Assembly: GCF_028826155.1 (NCBI RefSeq)
Contig: NZ_JAQGPN010000001.1
Coordinates: 3,167,501 to 3,231,500 of the forward strand
Source of the DNA: Mesorhizobium shangrilense
Lineage (GTDB): Bacteria > Pseudomonadota > Alphaproteobacteria > Rhizobiales > Rhizobiaceae
Direction of reading: 5' to 3'
Length of the DNA: 64,000 bases
This document shows positions 53,101 to 61,874 of this stretch, piece after piece; the stretch's first letter is position 1; each line of letters starts with the position of its first letter. A program made the position numbers and the translations under genes. A model generated the notes under the pieces. That model searched no databases. It was not told where the DNA came from and saw nothing but the letters and a program-made list of their open reading frames with translations.

Positions 53101-53600
53101 CCGATGTCGCGCACCGTCGACACCCGGTCAAAACCGGCGCTTTCCAGCCGCGCGGTCAGCGCTTTCATGTCGATCTGGTTGCCGGGCTTAGCGCGGAAGG
53201 TCTGCGCGTCGATGATCTCGGCCGGCGGGATGCGTTGCAATAGTGCGTTAGCTGTCGTCAGCACAAGCGCGCGGTGCGGCGCCCTGGCTAGGGCGATCAT
53301 CGCGCCGAGCGCATCGAGCCGCCTCGCGGCGGCGTCGGCGCCGGGCGAGACCCGGTCATAGGGTAGACAGTCCCAGGCTGGAAAGTCGAGCACGGGCAGG
53401 TCCGGCGCAACGAAGGCGAGGGCCTCGATAAGTTGGGGCAGCTTCTGTCCGTCGCGCGCGACGAAGATCATCGGCCGGTCTGCTGCGATCTCCTTCGAGA
53501 TCTGGGCCAGCGCGAACGCTTCGTAGCCGTCGGCTACGCCGTCTAGGGTGAACAGCCCGGCCCTGCCCTTCGGCAGGCCGATCGTTTTCGTCAGGCTCAT
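50103..53600 (-). CDS. mfd: Transcription-repair coupling factor Mfd
   Basis: Mfd removes RNA polymerase stalled at DNA lesions and recruits UvrA. The 1165 residues show the UvrB-homology N-terminal region (about 1-350), the CarD-like RNA-polymerase-interaction domain (about 490-560, DIVVHSDHGIGRFIGL), the RecG-like helicase with Walker A GDVGFGKTEVALRAAF and DEEQHFGV, and the C-terminal TRCF domain. Length and motif order match the family. It is co-directional with sdhE upstream (ten-base gap). It converges on the PHP gene. Confidence 0.97.
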   Translation of the reverse strand: MSLTKTIGLPKGRAGLFTLDGVADGYEAFALAQISKEIAADRPMIFVARDGQKLPQLIEALAFVAPDLPVLDFPAWDCLPYDRVSPGADAAARRLDALGAMIALARAPHRALVLTTANALLQRIPPAEIIDAQTFRAKPGNQIDMKALTARLESAGFDRVSTVRDIGEFAVRGGILDLFAPGTPEALRLDFFGDTLESIRAFDVATQRTTGQRSTMTLQAMSEVALTPETISRFRRAYIETFGAPSRDDALYAAVSEGRRFSGMEHWLPLFYERLDTIFDYVADAPVVFDHLAHEALTERHALILDHYEARRKQGDSALKDAVPYKPIPPDRLYLSPEDVAKAIGERTGIDLTPFDAPEVTGRKVLHGGSRAGRSFEQERADPNANVFDAVVKHVADERAAKRKVVIAGWTEGSLDRLGQILGEHHLGNLAKVTTLADVERLKDGQAGLAVLPMEAGFETDGLVVVAEQDVLGDRLVRRKKRKRAADFIAEVASLSANDIVVHSDHGIGRFIGLKTIEAAGAPHDCLEIHYAGDGRLFLPVENIELLSRYGSDSAEATLDKLGGGAWQSRKAKLKRRLLEMAGQLINLAAERQMRPAPEINPPDGLYGEFAARFPYDETDDQQSAIDAVLDDLSLGKPMDRLICGDVGFGKTEVALRAAFVAAMEGFQVAVVVPTTLLARQHFKTFSQRFSGLPVTVRQASRLVGSKELAETKKGITDGTVDVVVGTHALLGSSITFKNLGLLIIDEEQHFGVKHKERLKELKSDVHVLTLSATPIPRTLQLALTGVRELSLIATPPVDRMAVRTFISPFDPLVIRETLLRERYRGGQSFYVVPRISDLAEIKDFLHEQVPELKVGIANGQMPPGELDDIMNAFYDGQYDVLLSTTIVESGLDIPTANTMIVHRADMFGLAQLYQLRGRVGRSKVRAYSLFTLPANKQLTDTAERRLKVLQSLDTLGAGFQLASHDLDIRGAGNLLGEEQSGHIKEVGFELYQQMLEEAVAEIKGTGEVSDGDWSPQISVGTAVMIPEGYVPDLQLRLALYRRLGELETPEEIDAFGAELIDRFGPLPEEVKHLLKIVFIKALCRKANVEKLDAGPKGVVIQFRKREFSNPVGLVRYIGEQGSLAKIRPDQSVVFIRDWPTPDKRLAGSAVVMTQLARLVEKAAA

Positions 53601-53610
53601 CGGGTCACGT

Positions 53611-53898
53611 TCAGAATGTCATCGCCCTTCGGAACGCGAGTATGCGCTCGAAGAGCGGTGTGTTGTGTTCGGCCGGGATTTGCCGTTCGCCGGTGACCCA
53701 GGCCAGAAGGTCGGTGTCGGGAATATCCAGAAGATGCTCATATTGGTCGATTTCAGCGTCGGTCAAGCCGTCGATCGTCGCATCCGCGAAGGTGCCCAGC
53801 ACCAGGTCCAGCTCGCGCATGCCGCGATGCCAGGAGCGGAAGAGGACCTTGCGCCGCCGGATGTCCAGCCCATCGCTCGAACGTGTTGTGCCTGTCAT
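53611..53898 (-). CDS. sdhE: Succinate dehydrogenase assembly factor SdhE (Sdh5/YgfY family)
   Basis: The 95-residue helical protein promotes attachment of FAD to the succinate dehydrogenase flavoprotein. It carries the conserved RGxxE motif in WHRGMRELDLVLG and the family pattern LTDAEIDQYEHLLDIPDTDLLAWVTG. It lies ten bases upstream of mfd and diverges from recG. Confidence 0.93.
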   Translation of the reverse strand: MTGTTRSSDGLDIRRRKVLFRSWHRGMRELDLVLGTFADATIDGLTDAEIDQYEHLLDIPDTDLLAWVTGERQIPAEHNTPLFERILAFRRAMTF

Positions 53899-54051
53899 CT
53901 TCGCCTCTCTTCAGGTGCGCGCCTATAGCGTGGATAGACGCCCGAGTCATGCTTGCATGCGGGGTGCATCCGCCTAATGTCCTCGCCATGTACGCGCTCC
54001 ACCTCTCGCTCTGCCCGTCCACAACCCCTTCCAGCAGGGAGCGTAGGTGAG

Positions 54052-56160
54052 ATGCGCCCGCCCCTCCTCGATCCGCTGTTCGCGCCCATCACCTCGCTCG
54101 ACGGCGTCGGCCCCAAGGTGGCCAAACTGATCGAGAACGTCGTGCCCGCCGACCTCGGCGACCGCGCCGCGCGTGTCGGCGACCTGATTTTCACGCTGCC
54201 GCACTCGGTGATCGACCGCCGCCATCGACCCGGCATCGCGCACGCGGCCGAGGGCGCAATCGTCACGCTGGAGGTGCGCGTCGACCGCCACCAGCCGCCG
54301 CCGCGGGGAAATCGCTCGGTCCCCTACCGCGTCTACGTGCACGACGACACCGGCGAACTCGCGCTGACCTTCTTCCACGCCCACGCGGCCTATCTCGAAA
54401 AGTCGCTGCCGGAAGGCGAATGGGTGGTCGTCAGCGGCCGCATGGAATGGTTCAACGGCAGGCCGAGCATGGTCCATCCCGACCACATCGCGCGTCTCGA
54501 GGATGCGGCCAGCCTACCGCTCGTCGAGCCCGTCTATCCTCTGACGGCAGGGCTCTCCGCCAAAATCCTCCGGCGCGCGATCGGCCAGGCGTTGGCCCGG
54601 GTTCCCGCGATGCCGGAATGGATGGACCCGTCGATTGCGCGCCGCCACACGTTTCCATCCTTCGCGCAGGCGTTGCAGCGCTTGCACAATCCCGCCGACC
54701 CCTTGGATCTGTCCGCCGAGGGTGTGGCATGGCGAAGGCTCGCCTATGACGAATTCCTCGCCGGCCAGGTCTCGCTCGCGCTGGTCCGGGCGAATACCCG
54801 CCGACTTTCGGGCCGCCCTCTCACTGGCGACGGCCGGATCGAAGACGCAGTCCGTCGCGCGCTCCCCTATTCGCTCACAGCCTCCCAGGAACAGGCGCTC
54901 GCCGAGATCAATGCCGATCTGGCCGAGCCCGAGCGCATGCTGCGCCTGCTGCAGGGCGACGTTGGCTCAGGCAAGACCGTCGTTGCGCTGCTGGCCGCCG
55001 CCCGCGCCGTGGAAGCTGGCGGCCAGGCGGCTCTCATGGCGCCGACTGAGATCCTTGCCCGGCAGCACCTCGCCACTATCGCTCCACTGGCCGAGCGCGC
55101 CGGCATGCGCGCGGCGATCCTCACCGGCCGGGAGAAGGGACGCGAACGGGCAGAGGTTCTCGAGGGCCTTGCGAGCGGCGCGATCCATCTGGTGGTGGGC
55201 ACCCACGCACTCTTCCAGGAAGCCGTGGCCTATCGCGACCTCGTGCTCGCCATCGTCGACGAGCAGCACCGCTTCGGCGTGCACCAGCGCCTCGCCATCA
55301 CGGCCAAGGGCAACGCGCCGGACATGCTTGTCATGACGGCGACGCCGATCCCTCGCACGCTCGTCCTCACTGCTTTCGGCGATATGGACGTCTCCCGCCT
55401 GACAGAAAAGCCGGCCGGCCGGCAACCGATCAAGACCGTCACCTTGCCGCTAGAGCGCTTCGACGAACTGGTCGACCGGATGCACAAGGCGGTCTCGGAG
55501 GGGCAAAAAATCTACTGGATCTGCCCGCTCGTGGAAGAATCGGAGGAGATCAAGCTGATGTCCGCGGAGGACCGTTTCAATTCATTGAAACCTGTCTTTG
55601 GATCGGCAATCGGCCTCGTCCACGGGCGCATGAAGGGCGCCGAGAAGGACGAGGCGATGCGCGCCTTCAAGTCCGGCGAGACCCGCGTGCTGATCGCGAC
55701 GACAGTCATCGAGGTCGGCGTCGACGTTCCGGACGCCACCATCATCGTGATCGAGCATGCGGAACGGTTCGGCCTCGCCCAGCTCCACCAACTGCGCGGC
55801 CGTGTCGGCCGCGGCGATCGCGCGTCGACATGCGTGCTCCTCTTTAAGGACCCGCTCGGAGAGACGGCCAAGCGCCGCCTCTCGGTCATGCGCGATACGG
55901 AAGATGGCTTCGTCATCGCCGAGGAGGATCTCAAGCTGCGCGGCGAAGGCGAGCTTCTGGGCACGCGGCAGTCGGGCACGCCGGGTTTCCAGGTGGCCCG
56001 CATCGAAAGCCATGCGGATCTTCTGGAGGTCGCCCGCGACGACGCGCGGCTGCTGCTCACGCGCGATCCGGACCTGCAGGATGAGCGCGGACAAGCGGTG
56101 CGGCTGCTGCTCTATCTGTTCGGACGCGACGAGGCGGTGCGGCTCTTGCGGGCAGGCTGA
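54052..56160 (+). CDS. recG: ATP-dependent DNA helicase RecG
   Basis: RecG remodels stalled replication forks and branched DNA. The 702 residues contain the N-terminal wedge/OB-fold domain (about 60-160), Walker A GDVGSGKTVVALLAA, motif II DEQHRFGVHQR, TATPIPRTL (motif III), and the C-terminal helicase half with QLRGRVGRGDRAS (motif VI). ATG 54052 is the natural start; the in-frame ATG 53953 extends into the sdhE promoter region with non-family residues. It diverges from sdhE with 153 bases between them. Confidence 0.97.
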   Translation: MRPPLLDPLFAPITSLDGVGPKVAKLIENVVPADLGDRAARVGDLIFTLPHSVIDRRHRPGIAHAAEGAIVTLEVRVDRHQPPPRGNRSVPYRVYVHDDTGELALTFFHAHAAYLEKSLPEGEWVVVSGRMEWFNGRPSMVHPDHIARLEDAASLPLVEPVYPLTAGLSAKILRRAIGQALARVPAMPEWMDPSIARRHTFPSFAQALQRLHNPADPLDLSAEGVAWRRLAYDEFLAGQVSLALVRANTRRLSGRPLTGDGRIEDAVRRALPYSLTASQEQALAEINADLAEPERMLRLLQGDVGSGKTVVALLAAARAVEAGGQAALMAPTEILARQHLATIAPLAERAGMRAAILTGREKGRERAEVLEGLASGAIHLVVGTHALFQEAVAYRDLVLAIVDEQHRFGVHQRLAITAKGNAPDMLVMTATPIPRTLVLTAFGDMDVSRLTEKPAGRQPIKTVTLPLERFDELVDRMHKAVSEGQKIYWICPLVEESEEIKLMSAEDRFNSLKPVFGSAIGLVHGRMKGAEKDEAMRAFKSGETRVLIATTVIEVGVDVPDATIIVIEHAERFGLAQLHQLRGRVGRGDRASTCVLLFKDPLGETAKRRLSVMRDTEDGFVIAEEDLKLRGEGELLGTRQSGTPGFQVARIESHADLLEVARDDARLLLTRDPDLQDERGQAVRLLLYLFGRDEAVRLLRAG

Positions 56161-56166
56161 ACCGCA

Positions 56167-56868
56167 CTACTCTGCCGCCTTGCGGCGTCCTCTCAGTGCT
56201 GCCTCGGCCAACGCCTGCACCTTCGCCTCAATCTCCGGCCCCACCAGGCCAGCGGAGATCAGCAGCTTCGCGGCGTCCTCGATGCTCATGTCGAGTCGGA
56301 TCAGGTCCTTCTCGTCAACATAGAGCAAATAGCCGGTGGTGACGTTGGGGGTAATCGGACGGAACACGGCGACGGTGCGGCTGTGCTCCATCGCCAGCGC
56401 GCGGTTGATTTCCGATTCCTGCTGCTTGGCGATGAAGACGATCGACCATGCGCCCTTGCGCGGATACTCGAACAGCGCCACCTCCTTGAAGAGGTCGGAA
56501 CGGTTGGCGAGCACGGTCTCGAAAATCTGCTTCAGCCCGCCGTAGACGTTCCGCACCAGCGGCATGCGGTTGAGCAAGCGCTCGCCAAGACCGACGATGG
56601 CGCGGCCGACGAAACTCGCCGTGATGAACCCGATCAGCGTGATCATTACTAGGGCGACGATCAGGCCGAAGCCGGGCACGGAGAACTGCAGGTAGTTTTC
56701 CGGATTATAGCGGGCCGGGATGTAGGGCTTCACCCAGGAATCGATCCAGCCCACGACCGACCAGACCAGGTAGGCGGTGATCGCCAAAGGCGCGGTCACG
56801 ATGATGCCGGTCAGGAAGTAGTTCCTGAGCCGCATCATTGCAGAGGCTTTTTGGCTGATGTCCGACAT
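56167..56868 (-). CDS. DUF502 inner-membrane protein
   Basis: The 233-residue protein has two N-terminal hydrophobic helices (about 15-40 and 60-90) and a soluble C-terminal domain with RMPLVRNVYGGLKQIFETV, the hallmark of DUF502. Function is not established. Alphaproteobacteria often encode it near recG and glmS, as here. The start is set at ATG 56868; ATG 56925 adds 19 residues without family similarity. It ends six bases after the convergent recG stop. Confidence 0.88.
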   Translation of the reverse strand: MSDISQKASAMMRLRNYFLTGIIVTAPLAITAYLVWSVVGWIDSWVKPYIPARYNPENYLQFSVPGFGLIVALVMITLIGFITASFVGRAIVGLGERLLNRMPLVRNVYGGLKQIFETVLANRSDLFKEVALFEYPRKGAWSIVFIAKQQESEINRALAMEHSRTVAVFRPITPNVTTGYLLYVDEKDLIRLDMSIEDAAKLLISAGLVGPEIEAKVQALAEAALRGRRKAAE

Positions 56869-56950
56869 GTTTGCCCGAGATTGTGCGCTGCACTCCAATA
56901 GAGCAGCGTCACGAGGTTTGGACAATCAAATAAGTCGGAGCACCCTGGCG

Positions 56951-58774
56951 CTATTCGACGGTCACCGACTTCGCGAGGTTTCGCGGCTGGTCGACGTCGG
57001 TGCCCATGAACACCGCCGTATAGTAGGCCAGCATCTGGATGGGCAAAGCGTAGATGATCGGCGCGATCAGTTCCGGCACATCCGGCAGTACGATCGTCTC
57101 CATCGTCTTCACGGTCGCGTTGGCCGCCCCCTTGCGGTCGGTGATCAGGATGATCTTGCCGCCGCGCGCTGCGACCTCCTGCATGTTGGAGACGGTCTTT
57201 TCGAAAATGCGGTCGTGCGGCGCGATCACGATGACCGGCATGCTCTCGTCGATCAGCGCGATGGGGCCATGCTTCAGCTCGCCTGCTGCATAACCTTCGG
57301 CGTGTATGTACGAGATTTCCTTGAGTTTTAGCGCGCCTTCCATGGCGAGCGGGAAGCTGGTGTCGCGGCCGAGATAGAGCACGTGGCGCACCTGCGACAG
57401 CTCGCGCGCCACCTTCTCGATCTGCTCCTCCAGCTTCAGCACCTGGCTGGCGAAGCGGGGCGCCTCCGACAGCTGGCGCACCAGCGCCTTCTCTTCGTCG
57501 GCCGTGACCGTGCCCCGCGCCACCGCGGCGCGTACCGCGAGCGAGGCCAGGACCGAAAGCTGGCAGGTGAACGCCTTGGTCGACGCGACGCCGATCTCCG
57601 GGCCGGCCAGAGTCGGCAGGGTGACGTCGGATTCGCGCGCGATGGTCGATTCGCGCACGTTCACCACCGCGCCGATGGGCACGCCTTCCTTGCGGCAGTA
57701 GCGCAGCGAGGCCAGCGTATCGGCGGTCTCGCCCGACTGCGAGATGAACAGCGCAGCGCTTTGCTTGCTGAGTGGCATCTCGCGGTAGCGGAACTCCGAG
57801 GCGATATCGATGTCGACCGGCAGCCGTGCGTAGCGCTCGAACCAGTACTTGCTGACCAGACCGGCGAGGTAGGCCGTTCCGCAAGCCGAGATCGCCAGGC
57901 GATCGAGCGTTGCGAAGTCGAACGGCAGGTCGAGCGGCTTGGAAACGCCCTTGGTGAAGTCGACATAGTGCGCGAGCGTATGCGAGATCACCTCCGGCTG
58001 CTCATGGATCTCCTTCTCCATGAAGTGCCGGTGATTGCCCTTGTCGACCAGGAAGCTCGTGCCGATCGACTGCTGACGCTTGCGCTCGACCGGCTCGCCG
58101 GCCATGTCGAAGATCTGGATCTGGTTGCGGCGCACCACAGCCCAGTCGCCGTCCTCAAGATAGGTGATCGAGTTGGTGAACGGCGCCAGCGCAATCGCGT
58201 CGGAACCCAGGAACATCTCGCCCTCGCCATGCCCGACAGCGAGCGGCGGGCCGTTGCGGGCACCGACGATCAGGTCGTCGTCGCCGCGGAACATGATGGC
58301 GAGCGCAAACGCGCCCTGCAGGCGCTTCAGCGACCGATGGGCGGCATCGACAGGTCGCGCGCCGCGCCGCAGTTCGCGGGAAACGAGATGCGCCACGACT
58401 TCCGTATCCGTCTGCGAGGCGAACTCGTAGCCGTCCTTCTCAAGTTCGGTGCGCAGTTCGGCAAAGTTCTCGATAATGCCGTTGTGGACGATGGCCACGT
58501 CGTTCGAGAAATGCGGATGCGCGTTCGTCTCGTTGGGAACGCCGTGCGTCGCCCAGCGCGTGTGTCCGATACCGATAGTGCCGTCGAGTGGCTCCGCGTT
58601 CAGGCGACGCTCGAGGTTGATGAGCTTGCCCTCTGCCCTGCGTCGCGCCAGATTGCCGTGCTCGATGGTCGCCACGCCTGCCGAATCATAGCCGCGATAC
58701 TCGAGCCGCTTGAGCGCATCCACAATCAGCGGCGCCACCGGCGAATGCCCGACGATACCGACTATCCCACACAT
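56951..58774 (-). CDS. glmS: Glutamine-fructose-6-phosphate aminotransferase GlmS
   Basis: GlmS makes glucosamine-6-phosphate, the first step toward UDP-GlcNAc for peptidoglycan and lipopolysaccharide. The 607 residues have the N-terminal glutaminase with nucleophile Cys2 (MCGIVGIVGH) and RWATHGVPN, plus two SIS isomerase domains (SQSGETADTLA, KLKEISYIHAEGYAAGELKHGP) and the C-terminal PRNLAKSVTVE. It is downstream of and co-directional with glmU, 150 bases apart. No glmS ribozyme is present, as expected outside Gram-positive bacteria. Confidence 0.98.
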   Translation of the reverse strand: MCGIVGIVGHSPVAPLIVDALKRLEYRGYDSAGVATIEHGNLARRRAEGKLINLERRLNAEPLDGTIGIGHTRWATHGVPNETNAHPHFSNDVAIVHNGIIENFAELRTELEKDGYEFASQTDTEVVAHLVSRELRRGARPVDAAHRSLKRLQGAFALAIMFRGDDDLIVGARNGPPLAVGHGEGEMFLGSDAIALAPFTNSITYLEDGDWAVVRRNQIQIFDMAGEPVERKRQQSIGTSFLVDKGNHRHFMEKEIHEQPEVISHTLAHYVDFTKGVSKPLDLPFDFATLDRLAISACGTAYLAGLVSKYWFERYARLPVDIDIASEFRYREMPLSKQSAALFISQSGETADTLASLRYCRKEGVPIGAVVNVRESTIARESDVTLPTLAGPEIGVASTKAFTCQLSVLASLAVRAAVARGTVTADEEKALVRQLSEAPRFASQVLKLEEQIEKVARELSQVRHVLYLGRDTSFPLAMEGALKLKEISYIHAEGYAAGELKHGPIALIDESMPVIVIAPHDRIFEKTVSNMQEVAARGGKIILITDRKGAANATVKTMETIVLPDVPELIAPIIYALPIQMLAYYTAVFMGTDVDQPRNLAKSVTVE

Positions 58775-58924
58775 GCAATTTCCTCTCGAATCCGGCAGAT
58801 CTACGGGCGGCTTCTAGGCCCAGTCGCCAGCGGACAGAAATCACATTCAATGTCCGCACATGTCAGCCACGCATCCGTTCTGCGCGCAGACTAGCATCTC
58901 GAGGCTTGATGATGGGTTACTGAA

Positions 58925-60274
58925 TTACCTGACTTTTTTGGCCGCAGCGAGCCGCTCGCGCAGCTGTTTGCCCCGGTCCGGCAGCGTCGTCTGCCTGGCG
59001 CGACCGAACGCCAGCGCATCGGCCGGCACGGACTCGACGATGGTGCTCCCCGACGCGACATAGGCGCCTGCCCCGATGGTGACCGGCGCGACCAGCGACG
59101 AGTTCGACCCGATGAACGCGCCCGGCCCGATGTCGGTGAAGAACTTGCTGAATCCGTCGTAATTGCAGGTGATCGTTCCCGCCCCGATATTGGCGCCCGC
59201 GCCGATCCGGGCATCGCCGATGTAGGTCAGGTGGTTGACCTTTGCGCCCTTCTCGACAACCGCCTTCTTCACCTCGCAGAAGTTGCCGACCTTGGCGTCG
59301 TCGCGCAGGTCCGCGCCCGGCCGCAGGCGCGCATAGGGTCCGACTTCTGCGCCCGTCGCGACGGTCGCGCCTTCAAGATGCGAGAAGGCGTGGATCACCA
59401 CGCCTGCCGCAACCTTGACCCCCGCGCCGAAATAGACGTTCGGTTCGACGATCGTGTCCTGCCCGATCTCGGTGTCATGCGAGAAGAAAGCGGTTTCCGG
59501 CGCGACGAGCGTGACGCCTGCAAGCATCATCTGACGCCGCTTGCGTCGCTGCCAGATTGCCTCCGCCTCCGCGAGTTCAACTCGGGTGTTGATGCCGAGC
59601 ACGTTTTCGAAGGCAACATCCTCGGCAAGCACGCGCAGCCCGCGCGCCCGCGCGATCTCCACAATGTCGGTCAGGTAGTATTCGCCTTTCGCGTTGGTGT
59701 TGCCAACCGCGTCCAGGAGTTCGAGAGCATGTTCGCCGGCGATCGCCATCAGCCCGCCGTTGCAGAACTTGATCCGACGCTCCTCCTCGGAGCAGTCGCG
59801 CTCCTCGCGGATCGCAATGAGTTCGCCCCTGTCCTCGATCAGCCGGCCGTAGCCGGTCGGGTTCTCCGTGCGAAAACCCATGACGACGACGGCAGCGCCG
59901 GACGCGAGCGGGCGTCGTGCTGCGGCCAATGCCTCGGCCTCGATCAGTGGCGTGTCGCCGAACATCACGAGCAGGTCGTCATAGCCTTCGGCGATGGCGC
60001 TGCGGGCGGCCAGCACCGCATGGGCGGTGCCCAGCCGCTGGGCCTGGACGAAGGTTCGTGCATTCGGTGCAAAGCTCTGCGCGGCGGCGTTCACCTGATC
60101 GCTGCCGTGCCCAGTGACAATGGCGACATTGCCCCCCGTGCGTGCGGCGGCGTTTGCTACATGAGCCAGCATCGGAAGCCGTGCGACCTCGTGCAACACC
60201 TTGGGCAGCGCACTTTTCATGCGCGTGCCCTCGCCGGCGGCAAGGATGATCGACAGGCAACTGCGCTCGGACAT
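58925..60274 (-). CDS. glmU: Bifunctional UDP-GlcNAc pyrophosphorylase / GlcN-1-P acetyltransferase GlmU
   Basis: GlmU acetylates glucosamine-1-phosphate and joins it to UTP, producing UDP-GlcNAc. The N-terminal nucleotidyltransferase has [19 protein letters not shown] (about 12-30) and GDTPLI. The C-terminal left-handed beta helix (about 250-440) shows hexapeptide repeats such as [18 protein letters not shown]. Length (449 aa) is normal. It precedes glmS on the same strand, which groups two steps of the same pathway. Confidence 0.98.
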   Translation of the reverse strand: MSERSCLSIILAAGEGTRMKSALPKVLHEVARLPMLAHVANAAARTGGNVAIVTGHGSDQVNAAAQSFAPNARTFVQAQRLGTAHAVLAARSAIAEGYDDLLVMFGDTPLIEAEALAAARRPLASGAAVVVMGFRTENPTGYGRLIEDRGELIAIREERDCSEEERRIKFCNGGLMAIAGEHALELLDAVGNTNAKGEYYLTDIVEIARARGLRVLAEDVAFENVLGINTRVELAEAEAIWQRRKRRQMMLAGVTLVAPETAFFSHDTEIGQDTIVEPNVYFGAGVKVAAGVVIHAFSHLEGATVATGAEVGPYARLRPGADLRDDAKVGNFCEVKKAVVEKGAKVNHLTYIGDARIGAGANIGAGTITCNYDGFSKFFTDIGPGAFIGSNSSLVAPVTIGAGAYVASGSTIVESVPADALAFGRARQTTLPDRGKQLRERLAAAKKVR

Positions 60275-60345
60275 GGTGATTCAGCCTTACTTTGTGCCCA
60301 AGCGTCCTAACACCGACTGCGTTGCCAGCCAATCGGGTGCGCACC

Positions 60346-61092
60346 TCACCCGATGGTTTGAAGGATGGGGAACGTCTCGAGCAGCCAGTAGGAGGCGACC
60401 TGGATGCCACCGGTGATGAACAGCACGCCGGCCGCCACGAGCAGCACGCCTATCACCTTCTCGACCCGACCGAGATGCACGCGGAAGCGTGACAGGAAGC
60501 GCATGAAGGCCCCGGAGAACAGCGCAGCGATGACGAACGGTATGCCAAGGCCGAGCGAGTAGATGAGCAGCAGGAACGCACCCTCGCCCACGGTCGAGCT
60601 TCCGCCCGCCAGCGTCAGGATGGGCCCCAGCACGGGCCCGATGCAGGGCGTCCAGCCGAAGGCGAAGGCCAGGCCCATCAGGTAGGCAGCAGCCACGCTC
60701 GCCGGCTTACCCTTGGAATGGAAGCGGGCTTCCCGCGACAGCAGCGGAATGCGGATCACGCCCAGGAAGTTGAGTCCCATGATTATGATCAGGATGCCCG
60801 CGACGATCGCCAGTTGCTCCTGCCAGACGCGCAGGAAACGGCCGATCGTGGACGCGCCGGCGCCGAGCGCCACGAACACCGTGGTGAAGCCGAGCACGAA
60901 GGCGAGCGACGCCGCGAGCAGCGCCATCTTCTTGCTTCTCTCGACCACACGGACGCCGTCTTCGCGAAAATCGTCGACGCTGACGCCCGCCATGTAGCAA
61001 AGGTAGGGCGGCACCAGCGGCAGCACGCAGGGCGACAGGAAGGACAGCGCCCCCGCCCCGGCCGCGGTCAGATAGCCGACGTCAAGTTCCAT
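60346..61092 (-). CDS. ccdA: Cytochrome c biogenesis protein CcdA
   Basis: CcdA is a six-helix membrane protein that passes electrons from cytoplasmic thioredoxin to periplasmic disulfide reductants for cytochrome c maturation. The 248 residues hold the two redox cysteines in FLSPCVLPLVPPYLCYMAG (helix 1) and GWTPCIGPVLGPI (helix 4). The start ATG 61092 begins the first helix. An in-frame open stretch to 61410 runs through the HdeA pseudogene and is not part of this gene. Confidence 0.93.
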   Translation of the reverse strand: MELDVGYLTAAGAGALSFLSPCVLPLVPPYLCYMAGVSVDDFREDGVRVVERSKKMALLAASLAFVLGFTTVFVALGAGASTIGRFLRVWQEQLAIVAGILIIIMGLNFLGVIRIPLLSREARFHSKGKPASVAAAYLMGLAFAFGWTPCIGPVLGPILTLAGGSSTVGEGAFLLLIYSLGLGIPFVIAALFSGAFMRFLSRFRVHLGRVEKVIGVLLVAAGVLFITGGIQVASYWLLETFPILQTIG

Positions 61093-61201
61093 GCACCCTC
61101 GCCTGCGGCATCTGCCGCGCCTTCGGATCAGCCCGCCATATAGAGGCCGGCCGCGAGAGGCGCCAATCACCCTTACGTGGAATGCTGAGGCAAGATGCCG
61201 C

Positions 61202-61488
61202 TCAGCGCCCGAAAAGCTGTTCGGCCGCCGTGGCCACGTCGGTATCGGAGCTCGCCGCGCAAACCCGCACGATGCGCTCGGCGTTCCGGAAGCCAGTCGG
61301 ACGGTGTCGATCCCGGGTTCGGCCGAGGCGTTCTCATGGAAACCGTCCAGCCAGCTGAGAATCACCGTCATGATCGACGAGTCGGACAGCACGAAATCCG
61401 CACAGGTCATCCTGGCGAGATCAATCTGGTCCGCCGCTGCCGGCCCCGATTAGCAGGAGCGCGCCATGGCGAGACTCCAACTTCTCAT
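61202..61488 (-). pseudogene. HdeA/HdeB-family periplasmic chaperone pseudogene, multiple frameshifts
   Basis: Three minus frames join to give an HdeA-like protein. The start region (ATG 61488, RSWSLAMA) shifts to a hydrophobic ALLLIGAG signal core. The next piece, DQIDLARMTCADFVLSDSS...ILSWLDGFHE (61425-61320), has the first family cysteine and the WLDGF motif. The last piece, FRNAERIVRVCAASSDTDV (61280-61205), has the second cysteine. The normal order and total length (~95 residues) fit HdeA, which protects periplasmic proteins at low pH. At least two frame changes are needed, so it is inactive unless the sequence has errors. Confidence 0.6.
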
Positions 61489-61672
61489 CTCGACGCTCTT
61501 CGGCAGCGAACCACGGCAATCGCTGCGATATGTGGCGCGGCTGCGCGCTTCGGCAACGTCCGGAGTCGCATGATCACTGCCCCGGGACGCCGGGAAGCCA
61601 TCAATCTCCAAGCCTCACTGTAGATGGTTGGACGCCTCATGTGGGTGACGCATGCACCACAACCTTTTTCGG

Positions 61673-61701
61673 TTGACCCGAATTGGGTCTCTCCCTATGT
61701 T
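61673..61701 (+). promoter_or_regulatory. Stable-RNA-type promoter
   Basis: TTGACC (61673-61678) and TATGTT (61696-61701) are separated by exactly 17 bases and followed by CCGCC, the pattern seen at rRNA and tRNA promoters of rhizobia. A transcript starting near 61708 would run through the decayed tRNA-like sequence and then tRNA-Lys. Confidence 0.7.
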
Positions 61702-61735
61702 CCGCCGCACTTTCGGGGGCCATCAGCGCCTCCGG

Positions 61736-61800
61736 GAGGGCGCAGCTCAGCCGGTAGAGCAACTGACGTTCAATCGGAAGGTCAGGACTGCTGGGAGGTT
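61736..61800 (+). pseudogene. Decayed tRNA-like sequence
   Basis: Bases 61742-61761 match the D-arm of the downstream tRNA-Lys at 19 of 20 positions (CAGCTCAGCCGGTAGAGCA). The next part, ACTGA-CGTTCAA-TCGGA, resembles an anticodon arm but pairs imperfectly and lacks the invariant U33. No T-arm or CCA follows and the acceptor ends do not pair. It looks like the remains of a duplicated tRNA gene or an abandoned integration site. Confidence 0.45.
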
Positions 61801-61809
61801 GAAAACCAA

Positions 61810-61833
61810 CGATTTCCAAGAACAAGGAAATCG
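61810..61833. repeat. Perfect hairpin between tRNA remnant and tRNA-Lys
   Basis: CGATTTCC and GGAAATCG form an eight-base stem with an eight-base A-rich loop. It could be a processing signal in the tRNA leader. No T-run follows. Confidence 0.6.
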
Positions 61834-61874
61834 GCTAGGCGCACATACGGCGGGTCTCGATGACCTCGCGTGAT

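Noticed and set aside
58775..58924. glmS ribozyme or GlmY/GlmZ-type target upstream of glmS
   Set aside because: No ribozyme core is visible, and the ribozyme is characteristic of Gram-positive bacteria.
61466..61573. 35-codon plus-strand ORF with AGGAG before its ATG
   Set aside because: It is antisense to the 5' end of the HdeA pseudogene and shows no family similarity; the AGGAG can be chance.
61624..61873. Overlapping plus- and minus-strand ORFs across the tRNA leader
   Set aside because: They translate promoter, tRNA remnant and hairpin sequence; such frames are common spurious calls at tRNA loci.
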